From: Saprospiraceae bacterium
GTDB lineage: Bacteria > Bacteroidota > Bacteroidia > Chitinophagales > Saprospiraceae
Direction: 5' to 3'
Length of the DNA: 64,000 bases
Assembly: GCA_016787525.1 (NCBI GenBank)
Contig: JAEUUP010000030.1
Coordinates: forward strand, 31,478-95,477
This document shows, piece by piece, positions 54,893 to 62,793 of the stretch (positions are counted from its first letter, which is position 1; the number at the start of each line of letters is the position of its first letter). The translations under genes and the position numbers were made by a program. The notes under the pieces were generated by a model, which was not told the origin of the DNA, ran no database searches, and saw only the letters and a list, made by a program, of their open reading frames with translations.

Positions 54893-57685
54893 ATGAAATC
54901 AACATCTCTTATCGTTTTAATTTGCTTAGCAAACATTCTTTTTGCACAAACCAACAATACCCAATTCGTCAATCCATTCATCGGCACAGGCGGTCACGGA
55001 CACACCTTCCCCGGTGCAACCGTGCCATTTGGCATGGTGCAACTCTCACCCGACACCCGTACTGAGGGGTGGGACGGAGCCAGTGGCTATCATTTCGATG
55101 ACTCAACAGTGCTGGGCTTTTCGCACACGCACTTGAACGGGACAGGTATTTCGGATTTTTGTGACGTGCTTTTGACCCCCTCAGTATCAGGCAGTTTCAA
55201 ACCGTTGCGATTTAGTCACAAAGACGAAACAGCTAAGACGGGTTATTATAAAACCATTGTTTACGATGAATTAGGAAACAGAATAGATGTAGAGCTGACG
55301 AGTTCCAATCGTGCAGGCTTCCATCATTATACCTTCCCAAAAAATATAAAAAAAGTCACTTTTGCGGTGACACTCAACAAACGCAATAGAAATATCGGCA
55401 GAATAAAAAAAGTTGATAATCAGTCTATTGAAGGTAATCTAATCACGACAGCTTGGGCTAAAAACCGTCATTTGTCATTTGGTTTGACAGCAAATGCGCC
55501 GTTTGAGTATTCTGAAAAAAAATTAGACGATGCTCGCTATTTGACATTCAATGTGTCAAAAACGCATGAATTACTGATAAAAGTTGCCCTATCTCCTGTT
55601 TCCGAAGCGAATGCTTTTACTAATTTGAAAACTGAAATACCGCATTGGAATTTTGAAAAAACACGACGCGAGGCCGAGCAGAAATGGGCAAATTATCTCA
55701 ATCGGATTCAAATTGAAGGCACTCAAGAACAGAAAACCATCTTTTATACCGCCCTTTATCACACCATGATACACCCCTCAGTATGGCAAGATGCGAATGG
55801 CGATTATCGAGGTTTGGACGGCAAAATCTATAACTCGCGCAAATTTGCCTACCATTCTATCTTTTCGTTGTGGGATACTTATCGAGGTGCGAATCCGCTT
55901 TACACCATCGTTTGTCCAGAAAAAGTGAGCGATTTTGTCAATTCTTTTATTGATGATTTTGAAAAAACAGGGCATTTGCCGATGTGGAATTTCCCCAGCA
56001 GCGAGACATGGTGCATGATTGGCAACCATGCCATTCCAGTCATTGCCGATGCTTATTTGAAGGGAATCAAAGGTTTTGATGCCGAAAAAGCCCTCAATGC
56101 GATGATTGCAACTGTCAACCGCGATACTTTTGGTCTAAAAGCCTATCGCACAAAAGGTTATGTGCCTGCCGATACTGAGGGGGAGGCCGTGTCGAAAACA
56201 TTGGAGTACGCTTACGATGATTATTGCATCGCACAAATGGCTTTGGCAATGGGTAAAAAAGATGTTTACGACACATTTATCCGCCGCAGTCAGAATTGGA
56301 AAAACCTTTTCAATCCCAAAACAGGCTTTTTTCAAGCCAAAATGAATGAAAGTTTTGTCGAGCCATTTGAGCCACGCGAAGTCAATTTTCATTTTACTGA
56401 GGGGAACGCGTGGCAATATGCTTTTGCCGTGCAACACGACATCGAAGGTTTGATGACGATGCTCGGTGGAAAGGAAGCATTTGAAGCCAAATTGGATGCT
56501 TTTTTCAATGCTGATTCCAAAACCACAGGACGCGACCAAGCCGATATTACGGGTCTGATTGGTCAATACGCACACGGCAATGAGCCAAGCCACCACATCG
56601 CCTATCTCTACAATTATGTCGGAAAACCGCAGAAAACGCAGCAAATCATTCATAAAATCCTAACTGAGTTCTACAAAAACGCCCCTGACGGCTTGATTGG
56701 TAACGAAGATTGCGGGCAAATGTCAGCGTGGTATGTGCTGTCGAGTATGGGTTTTTACCCTGTGAATCCGTGTGGCGGTGAGTATTTAACGGGTTTTGCT
56801 TTGTATAAAAACCCTAAAATTAAAGCTATGGGTAAAAGTGAGTTGAGTTTCAACTTTACCAATAATACAACAGGAAAGACAAGGTTAAAAGTATCAACGC
56901 TTGAAAGTGATTTTGGTGTAGAAGTGCTGGATTCTGTCAAAACACCTGTTTCAAATCCTAATTTGGCCATCATTCCTATCCCTTTCACCACCAAAGGCAC
57001 AAGGTTATTCAAAGAAAAACAGAATATAGAATTGCTTTGTTACGACAAAAACGCAGAAATTTACTATACAACCGACGGCAGTGACCCCATCATTTCGGGT
57101 GTAAAATACACGCAGCCTATTGAAGTAAATGAAACGAAAACCATAAAATTTGAAGCCCGCCGCATGGTCGGCAATCAGATGCAACATTCAAAAGTAGCGG
57201 AAGCTGTTTTTAAGAAAAAGAATCAAAAACGCAGCATCGTTTTGACCAATCCACCAGCCCCTCAGTATTCCGCTGGTGCAAATGACGTGTTGATTGATGG
57301 TGAATATGGCATCACTCATTGGCAATTGGGCGGTTGGCAAGGTTTTGAAGGCGTTGATTTAGAAGCCATTGTGGACTTGAAAGAAGAAACCACTTTCAAC
57401 CACCTCATTCTGAATTGTGTAGAAGACCAAAACGCGTGGATATTTTCACCCGCCGAAGTTCAGTTTTACACATCAAATGATGGTCAAAACTTTACGCTTA
57501 TTAGTTCACAAAAACCCATCATAAAAGATACTGATGGGTCGCACATCCGTCGTTTGGGTGCCGATATAAAAGGTAAAGCTCGATACATCAAAGTGGTTGC
57601 TAAACCTGTGAATCCAATACCCACTTGGCACAAAGGTGCGGGTGGCAAAGGCTGGATATTTGCAGATGAAATTATTGTGGAATAG
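54893..57685 (+). CDS. GH92 alpha-mannosidase-family enzyme, exported
   Basis: A 930-residue exo-mannosidase-family protein with a signal peptide (ending ILFAQ). The N-terminal beta-sandwich starts NPFIGTGGHGHTFPGATVPFG, diagnostic of GH92. The (alpha/alpha)6 domain (about 280-720) has GNHAIPVIADAYLKG, EGNAWQYAF, GNEPSHH and NEDCGQMSAWYVLSSMGFYP. The C-terminal part adds a chitobiase-like/FN3 segment (about 730-790) and an F5/8 type C-like domain (about 800-930). Calcium-dependent GH92 enzymes trim alpha-1,2-, 1,3-, 1,4- or 1,6-mannosides; linkage cannot be read here. The gene holds six motif copies, the most of any gene in the window. Confidence 0.94.
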   Translation: MKSTSLIVLICLANILFAQTNNTQFVNPFIGTGGHGHTFPGATVPFGMVQLSPDTRTEGWDGASGYHFDDSTVLGFSHTHLNGTGISDFCDVLLTPSVSGSFKPLRFSHKDETAKTGYYKTIVYDELGNRIDVELTSSNRAGFHHYTFPKNIKKVTFAVTLNKRNRNIGRIKKVDNQSIEGNLITTAWAKNRHLSFGLTANAPFEYSEKKLDDARYLTFNVSKTHELLIKVALSPVSEANAFTNLKTEIPHWNFEKTRREAEQKWANYLNRIQIEGTQEQKTIFYTALYHTMIHPSVWQDANGDYRGLDGKIYNSRKFAYHSIFSLWDTYRGANPLYTIVCPEKVSDFVNSFIDDFEKTGHLPMWNFPSSETWCMIGNHAIPVIADAYLKGIKGFDAEKALNAMIATVNRDTFGLKAYRTKGYVPADTEGEAVSKTLEYAYDDYCIAQMALAMGKKDVYDTFIRRSQNWKNLFNPKTGFFQAKMNESFVEPFEPREVNFHFTEGNAWQYAFAVQHDIEGLMTMLGGKEAFEAKLDAFFNADSKTTGRDQADITGLIGQYAHGNEPSHHIAYLYNYVGKPQKTQQIIHKILTEFYKNAPDGLIGNEDCGQMSAWYVLSSMGFYPVNPCGGEYLTGFALYKNPKIKAMGKSELSFNFTNNTTGKTRLKVSTLESDFGVEVLDSVKTPVSNPNLAIIPIPFTTKGTRLFKEKQNIELLCYDKNAEIYYTTDGSDPIISGVKYTQPIEVNETKTIKFEARRMVGNQMQHSKVAEAVFKKKNQKRSIVLTNPPAPQYSAGANDVLIDGEYGITHWQLGGWQGFEGVDLEAIVDLKEETTFNHLILNCVEDQNAWIFSPAEVQFYTSNDGQNFTLISSQKPIIKDTDGSHIRRLGADIKGKARYIKVVAKPVNPIPTWHKGAGGKGWIFADEIIVE

Positions 57686-57742
57686 TTGTAGATTAGATAT
57701 TAGATTCGACAGAAAAAAGTAGGTTTTTATCTGCACTTTGGG

Positions 57743-57750
57743 TATATTTG
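57743..57750 (+). promoter_or_regulatory. -7 promoter element for the Rpn-like gene
   Basis: TATATTTG matches TAnnTTTG. It lies 13 bases ahead of the ATG at 57763, implying a very short leader. A TTTT run near 57724 may act as a weak -33. Confidence 0.5.
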
Positions 57751-57762
57751 TCAAGAATTTCT

Positions 57763-58017
57763 ATGTTAGAAACCAAACAACTCGAAGAAAAATTGAATAA
57801 CATTGATGAATCAGTAAAATCAAATATCATGTCCACTTACGATAATATTGTTATGCTCGGCTACGAAAAAGGTGTGGAACAAGAGAAAGAGCGAAAAAAC
57901 AAACAATTCATTTTCAATGCCTTACAAAAAGGCTTGCCTTTGGCTGTGATAGCTGAATTAGTCGAATTGCCTATTGATGAAGTAGCTAAAATTATTGAAT
58001 CTTTCGATAACGTATGA
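57763..58017 (+). CDS. Small Rpn/PD-(D/E)XK-associated C-terminal-type protein
   Basis: An 84-residue protein if started at MLETKQLEE (57763). Its sequence (EKGVEQEKERKNK then ALQKGLPLAVIAELVELPIDEVAKII) resembles the C-terminal tail of Rpn-family recombination-promoting nucleases and similar transposase-like proteins. The N-terminal nuclease core is absent. It may be a truncated remnant or a stand-alone regulator. It overlaps the next gene by ATGA, indicating translational coupling. Confidence 0.55.
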   Translation: MLETKQLEEKLNNIDESVKSNIMSTYDNIVMLGYEKGVEQEKERKNKQFIFNALQKGLPLAVIAELVELPIDEVAKIIESFDNV

Positions 58018-58538
58018 ATATCAAAGAAGCCTTAGAAGCCGAACATTCAAAAACCTTGACTTTAAAGATTTTAGACTACATCGGTCATGACTTAACACGC
58101 CTTGATGAACTCATGGCGTGCTTTTTTTCTGAGCAGTATCGCCTGTGTCAACGGGCAGCTTGGGCAGTTGGTTATATCTCAGAACGTAATCCGACATTGA
58201 TTGAGCCATATTTGGAGCGTATGTTGCTGAATTTACAAAACCCTACTCACGATGCCATAGTACGCAATACCATGCGAGCGTTTAGAGAGCTACCCGAAAT
58301 TCCTGATGATATTTTAGGTTTGACGGCGGATGCTTGTTTTCGCTATGTGCAGACCCCCTCAGTAGCGATTGCGATTAGAGCGTTTTCGATGCACGTTTTA
58401 GAAAAAGTTTGCCGAAAAGTACCTGAATTAAAAGAAGAAATTGCCCTCATTTGTGAAGATTGGCTACAAAATGAAGAAGCTCCAGGCATCCGAGCGACCG
58501 CTAAAGATGTTTTGAAAAAGCTAAGACAAAACAAGTAG
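58014..58538 (+). CDS. HEAT-repeat-like protein
   Basis: A 174-residue soluble helical protein. Repeating helical pairs (RAAWAVGYISERNPTLIEPYLERML; AIRAFSMHVLEKVCRKVPELKEEI) suggest HEAT/armadillo-type repeats. No catalytic motif is seen. It overlaps the Rpn-like gene by 4 bases (ATGA) and is co-translated with it. One motif copy (58354) encodes TPSVA; another lies 12 bases after the stop codon at 58550. Confidence 0.65.
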   Translation: MNIKEALEAEHSKTLTLKILDYIGHDLTRLDELMACFFSEQYRLCQRAAWAVGYISERNPTLIEPYLERMLLNLQNPTHDAIVRNTMRAFRELPEIPDDILGLTADACFRYVQTPSVAIAIRAFSMHVLEKVCRKVPELKEEIALICEDWLQNEEAPGIRATAKDVLKKLRQNK

Positions 58539-58646
58539 CGGACCCAACACCCCCTCAGTATTCTTGCCGATTTTTCAATAAAAACACTATTTTTGCTGCT
58601 CATTTGTCCGACGAATCTAATCACTCACACGCCTAATCATTTTTTT

Positions 58647-59318
58647 ATGAAAGACAGTTTAGTAATGAAAATCATTGCCATCGCGCTCATCTACTTCCTT
58701 TTGCGTTTTATGGGTGGCAGTTTTGGTCAAATCGTTTTATATCCTGTGACTTTACTCGTAACCTTTTTGCATGAGTTTGGTCATGCTCTGGCGGCAGGGC
58801 TGACAGGTGGCAGCATCAAAGGTATGCAAATCAATACGGATGGTAGCGGTGTCACGACAACCTTGGGTGGCAATCAAGCCATTACGTTGCTGGGTGGTTA
58901 TATTGGTTCTGCATTGTTTGGTAATTTACTGTTTTATATTGGGGCAAAATTGCCTAAATACCACCGTGTGACACTCGTTTTTTTAGGTGGACTGATGGTT
59001 TTTGCCAGTATCTTTTGGTATGAATCGTTGCAATCCACGGTTGTTTTGATTCTGTACGGTGTGGCACTATACTTCATCGCACGTCACGCCGAATGGGTCA
59101 GTTGGGCTTTGATGTTTTTTGGTATTGCCTCAACACTCTATATCATCCAAGATTTTAACTTTGGTCCATCGTCCGATTTAGCTCATTTTGAAACTGTCGT
59201 AGGCATATTTCCTGCTGCTATTTGGAAATACATTTGGTTAGCGGCTGTCATTGCCATGTTCGTTTACAATATTCGTTTGATTGTAGGTCGTGGTGCATTG
59301 AAAACAGTTAAGTGGTAA
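58647..59318 (+). CDS. M50B-like membrane metalloprotease family protein
   Basis: A 223-residue polytopic membrane protein if started at MKDSLVMKI (58647). HEFGH in the first membrane segment is the HExxH zinc motif of M50 peptidases. A second glycine-rich segment GGYIGSALFGN follows, and about six hydrophobic segments are visible. The family includes intramembrane proteases and M50B-like proteins of unknown substrate. It is followed after 3 bases by a second HELGH protein, so both are one operon. Confidence 0.75.
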   Translation: MKDSLVMKIIAIALIYFLLRFMGGSFGQIVLYPVTLLVTFLHEFGHALAAGLTGGSIKGMQINTDGSGVTTTLGGNQAITLLGGYIGSALFGNLLFYIGAKLPKYHRVTLVFLGGLMVFASIFWYESLQSTVVLILYGVALYFIARHAEWVSWALMFFGIASTLYIIQDFNFGPSSDLAHFETVVGIFPAAIWKYIWLAAVIAMFVYNIRLIVGRGALKTVKW

Positions 59319-59321
59319 TAG

Positions 59322-60155
59322 ATGAAATACCTCCTTTTAGTCAGAGTTCTCACCATTACAGCCATTTTTCTTTTCATCAATAAGTGGAATGGAGAATTGA
59401 CAGCCCCCCTCAGTATTTTCACGTCTGTCATCCACGAATTGGGTCATGCAACGGGTGCGGTGGTGAGTAATGGTCAGGTAGAAGGGTTCACACTTGCACC
59501 CGATTGTCCGTGCATCTATGCCTGTACGCGCAATGGCAATGCGTGGATTACGCTGATAGGTGGTCATCTTTTTTCAATTGGTGCAGCTTTTCTATTCGTC
59601 TATTTAGGGCGTATTTTAAGTAAAATACCCGAATACATTTTTGGCACTTACCTCATTTTAGGGTTGTTGATGTTCCTAACAGTACGCTTATTAGGCGATG
59701 ACCGAATCTTGTCCATTTGGATGGTCATCATTTATTTTCTCTTGTTTCTCTTTTTTATTTTGTCTCAAACGACTTGGGCAGGTGCATTTCTCGTCTTTTT
59801 TGGCTTTTTCAATCTGGGTTTTATGCTCAAAGACACTTTGACGGGCGGTGTTTTGGCAGATGTAAGCCGTTATGTTCGATTATTGCCCGACATCGTACCA
59901 GCTATTGTAGTCATTTCGTTGTGGTTGGGGGCGATTGCTTATATTGCCATCGTTCTATTGAGCCAAGTCGCAGCGACCAATGTGGATTGGAACGAAGGCA
60001 AACGTTTCTTAAAAAATCTTGATTTGGATAAAATTCTGCTGTTTCTATCCATTCTGCCTAATCTGATTGGCTTTGCTATTGACCAATTACTTGAATTTCT
60101 GTTGATAGAGTTTAAGGGCATATTCGATGGTATCCGCCGCTTTTTGTCTATCTAA
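59322..60155 (+). CDS. M50-like membrane protein with HELGH motif
   Basis: A 277-residue polytopic membrane protein. VIHELGHATGAVVSNG carries the HExxH motif in its second membrane segment. Several strongly hydrophobic segments follow. A stretch TLAPDCPCIYACTRNGNAW is Cys-rich and could bind metal or form disulfides. It shares topology with its upstream neighbour and may be an inactive or divergent partner. It overlaps the convergent ppa gene by 69 bases, an unusually long overlap. A motif copy at 59404 encodes APLS just before the HELGH segment. Confidence 0.7.
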   Translation: MKYLLLVRVLTITAIFLFINKWNGELTAPLSIFTSVIHELGHATGAVVSNGQVEGFTLAPDCPCIYACTRNGNAWITLIGGHLFSIGAAFLFVYLGRILSKIPEYIFGTYLILGLLMFLTVRLLGDDRILSIWMVIIYFLLFLFFILSQTTWAGAFLVFFGFFNLGFMLKDTLTGGVLADVSRYVRLLPDIVPAIVVISLWLGAIAYIAIVLLSQVAATNVDWNEGKRFLKNLDLDKILLFLSILPNLIGFAIDQLLEFLLIEFKGIFDGIRRFLSI

Positions 60156-60617
60156 AAAGCCTGTTATCTCCACTTTTTTACCTTCCAATACAGTATAGTT
60201 TTCAAAAAAATCTTTCAACTCCAACTTAAAACTCTCCGACAAATCAGAGATGTCGTGTATGTCGGATACTGAGGGGTCGTTCTCGGCAACTGCCAAAATC
60301 TTATCGTCCGCCACACCTTGATCAATCATACGCATCACGCCTATCACTCGACAGGACACCAAAGTCAAAGGCACAACTGTCACTTGCATCAGCACCATGA
60401 TATCCAATGGGTCGCCATCGTCGAAAAGCGATTGAGGAATGATGCCGTAGTGCAACGGATACGCCATAGAACCCCTCAGTACACGGTCGAGTTTTATCAG
60501 ACCAGAGGCTTTGTCTATTTCGTATTTTGCCCGCGACCCTTTCGGAATCTCAATAATGGCATTCACTACTGAGGGGGGCGTTTTGCCCACATTTACTTCG
60601 TGCCAAGGATGACTCAT
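60087..60617 (-). CDS. ppa: Inorganic pyrophosphatase
   Basis: A 176-residue cytoplasmic enzyme if started at MSHPWHEV (60617); a TTG three codons upstream is unlikely. It hydrolyses pyrophosphate released by biosynthesis. Family I motifs are present: EIPKGSRAKYEID, PLHYGIIPQSLFDDGDPLDIMVL (Asp metal ligands) and VRMIDQGVADDKI-like text later. Three motif copies lie in 531 bases, encoding TPPSV, LRGS and DPSVS. The 3' end overlaps the M50-like gene by 69 bases. Confidence 0.95.
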   Translation of the reverse strand: MSHPWHEVNVGKTPPSVVNAIIEIPKGSRAKYEIDKASGLIKLDRVLRGSMAYPLHYGIIPQSLFDDGDPLDIMVLMQVTVVPLTLVSCRVIGVMRMIDQGVADDKILAVAENDPSVSDIHDISDLSESFKLELKDFFENYTVLEGKKVEITGFLDRQKAADTIEYALKLYQQKFK

Positions 60618-60682
60618 AATTTTCAATACAAGGATTTTTAGTACAAAGACTTAATGTCAACGAATAACGAACGACAACTCAC

Positions 60683-61447
60683 CTATTTCTTCTTCCTCGC
60701 AGCCGCTTCTTTTTTCTTGCGCTCGGCTTCTCGTTTGGCATATTCGCGGCGGAATTTTTCGGCTTTTTTCTCAGCTTCTTCTTTGGCTTTGCGTTCTTCG
60801 GCTTTGCGTTTGGCTTCGCGCTCTTTATAGGTACTGCTGCTCGATTCTTTCTTTTTCTCGGCTTCGCGTTTGCGGTCAGCTTCTTCTTCGCGTTTTTTCT
60901 CGGCGGCAGCTTCGGCTTTTTTCTTTTCTTCTTCTGCTTTTTTGACTTCTTCAGCTTTTTGAGCAGAGTCAGAATTTGTCGTTGTGGCTGCTGCAATGGT
61001 TGCAACAGAACCTGCGGTAATAGCTAAGGCTTTGGCTTGAGCATCTTCCTCCTCTTTTTGTTTGTTTTTTTCAAAAACGCCTTCTCTGACTAAGGTCAAC
61101 CACTGGTCTTTACCTTTATAACTCATTTGCAAAACCAACGAATCATCATTGATGGATTGTATCAAAACAGCCTTTTCGGGGGCTTTATCACGCAGTTTAT
61201 CTTGTGTGAATAAGTAGTTTTTTCTGATGCGATATGTGCCTTCTTCTTTCACATTCAGCGTTGAATGAAAGACATATTTGCCATTGCTAAAAAACTCAAT
61301 ATCCACTAAATCGGTTTGTATCGGCACAACATTGTCGCACTCCATCAACTGTGCGGCTTGCCACTTGCCAACAATCTGGCGTTCATTTTCTGTTTTGCAC
61401 GATGTTGCCAAAAGCAACACCCACAGAATGTGTAATGACTTATTCAT
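60683..61447 (-). CDS. Lipoprotein with long charged coiled coil
   Basis: A 254-residue protein if started at MNKSLHILW (61447); 13 extra codons upstream precede the signal peptide. Lipobox LATSC followed by KTENERQ places it in the envelope. A lipocalin-like or TonB-like N-terminal beta region (about 20-110) leads to an Ala-rich linker and a C-terminal helix of about 100 residues made almost entirely of Lys, Glu, Ala and Arg (a single alpha-helix or coiled coil). Role unknown; structural linkage to peptidoglycan is a guess. Confidence 0.7.
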   Translation of the reverse strand: MNKSLHILWVLLLATSCKTENERQIVGKWQAAQLMECDNVVPIQTDLVDIEFFSNGKYVFHSTLNVKEEGTYRIRKNYLFTQDKLRDKAPEKAVLIQSINDDSLVLQMSYKGKDQWLTLVREGVFEKNKQKEEEDAQAKALAITAGSVATIAAATTTNSDSAQKAEEVKKAEEEKKKAEAAAEKKREEEADRKREAEKKKESSSSTYKEREAKRKAEERKAKEEAEKKAEKFRREYAKREAERKKKEAAARKKK

Positions 61448-61508
61448 AAGCAAAATAAAAGTATAGTGCGCTCTCTTTATTAACAATATTTGTTTTTCAA
61501 AAAGCGAA

Positions 61509-61516
61509 CAAAGGTA
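61509..61516 (-). promoter_or_regulatory. -7 promoter element for the charged coiled-coil lipoprotein gene
   Basis: On the minus strand TACCTTTG matches TAnnTTTG, about 62 bases ahead of the ATG at 61447. No clear -33 element at the ideal distance. Confidence 0.45.
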
Positions 61517-61609
61517 AATAAGATTTTTAAGTTTAATAACCTTTTAATAGCTTAGATATGGTCGAAACTTGGCAGATAAACAAAAGATGACATAAAAGGA
61601 ACATTTTTG

Positions 61610-61617
61610 TATCTTTG
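61610..61617 (+). promoter_or_regulatory. -7 promoter element for dusB
   Basis: TATCTTTG, the commonest form of the Bacteroidota -7 element, followed by CG, 20 bases ahead of the dusB ATG. The -33 region (about 61585) is AT-rich but has no TTTG. Confidence 0.65.
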
Positions 61618-61637
61618 CGTCTTGAAAAAATCAACAC

Positions 61638-62633
61638 ATGGTAAAGATAGGCAATGTTGAAATAGGTAAATTTCCCCTCCTACTCGCACCAATGGAAGAC
61701 GTGAGTGACCCTCCTTTCCGCGCTCTGTGCAAAGAACACGGTGCGGATATGATGTACACAGAGTTCATTTCAAGCGATGGATTGGTGCATGAAGCAGAAA
61801 AAAGTCTTAAAAAATTAGAAATCTTCGACTACGAACGTCCCATTGGCATCCAATACTTCGGTGGTCAGTTGGACTCTATGATAAAAGCCGCAGCGATGGT
61901 CGAAGCGGCTAATCCCGATGTGATTGACATCAATTACGGCTGCCCTGTGGCAAAAGTGGCGTGTAAAATGGCAGGTGCAGGCTTATTGCAAGACATTCCG
62001 AAGATGATCGAACTGACTGCCGCTGTTGTCAAATCCACCTCAAAACCCGTCACAGTCAAAACCCGTTTGGGTTGGGACGAATCGAGTATCAATATTGTCG
62101 AAGTCGCTGAACGTTTGCAAGATGTAGGTATCCAGGCCTTGACCATCCATGCCCGCACCCGCAAGCAGATGTACAAAGGCGAAGCCAATTGGGAATGGAT
62201 TTCAAAGGTCAAAAACAATCCGCGTATGACCATTCCGATATTTGGCAATGGTGATATTGACAGTCCCGAAAAAGCCCTCGAATACCGCAATCGCTACGAT
62301 GTGGATGGTATGATGATTGGTCGAGCGGCTATTGGTTATCCGTGGATTTTCAACGAAATCAAGCACTATTTTGCGACTGGCGAACACCTTGCCCCCCCCT
62401 CAGTAACGCAACGTGTAGAGGCTGTGCGCAAGCATCTACAAAGAGCCATCGAGTGGAAAGGAGAAAAACTCGGTTTGTTGGAAACACGTCCACACTATAC
62501 CAATTATTTCAAAGGTTTGCCCAATATCAAGCCGTTTAGAATGAAGTTGGTGACGCTCAACGATGCCCCCTCAGTATTCGAAGTGCTGAATGAAGTGGAA
62601 GCCTTTTATGCCGAAAGTTTTGAACTGGTTTAG
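61638..62633 (+). CDS. dusB: tRNA-dihydrouridine synthase (DusB type)
   Basis: A 331-residue FMN enzyme that reduces uridine in the tRNA D-loop. Motifs include PLLLAPMEDVSDPPFRAL at the start, the catalytic Cys102 in INYGCPVAKV, TVKTRLGWD, IHARTRKQMYKG and GDIDSPEKA. The first residues are preceded by a good -7 promoter. Motif copies at 62392 (with the longest C run, 8) and 62566 encode APPSV and APSVF. A 15-bp terminator follows. Confidence 0.94.
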   Translation: MVKIGNVEIGKFPLLLAPMEDVSDPPFRALCKEHGADMMYTEFISSDGLVHEAEKSLKKLEIFDYERPIGIQYFGGQLDSMIKAAAMVEAANPDVIDINYGCPVAKVACKMAGAGLLQDIPKMIELTAAVVKSTSKPVTVKTRLGWDESSINIVEVAERLQDVGIQALTIHARTRKQMYKGEANWEWISKVKNNPRMTIPIFGNGDIDSPEKALEYRNRYDVDGMMIGRAAIGYPWIFNEIKHYFATGEHLAPPSVTQRVEAVRKHLQRAIEWKGEKLGLLETRPHYTNYFKGLPNIKPFRMKLVTLNDAPSVFEVLNEVEAFYAESFELV

Positions 62634-62654
62634 AATAATGTTGTCTATAAAATG

Positions 62655-62689
62655 AAAAACCCGATGACTGGCGTAGTCATCGGGTTTTT
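62655..62689 (+). terminator. Rho-independent terminator after dusB
   Basis: AAAAACCCGATGACT at 62655-62669 pairs perfectly with 62675-62689 around GGCGT; the stem ends in TTTTT. Because the stem also begins with AAAAA it can work in both directions between convergent dusB and the CHRD gene. Confidence 0.9.
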
Positions 62690-62793
62690 AAATTTTATAC
62701 AGCGATTAAATACCGGAAATCTGTTTATTCCTAAACGCATCTACGAATAGACGGTGTGAGGTATGAAATCTCCCCCTCAGTATTTTTAAGGTA

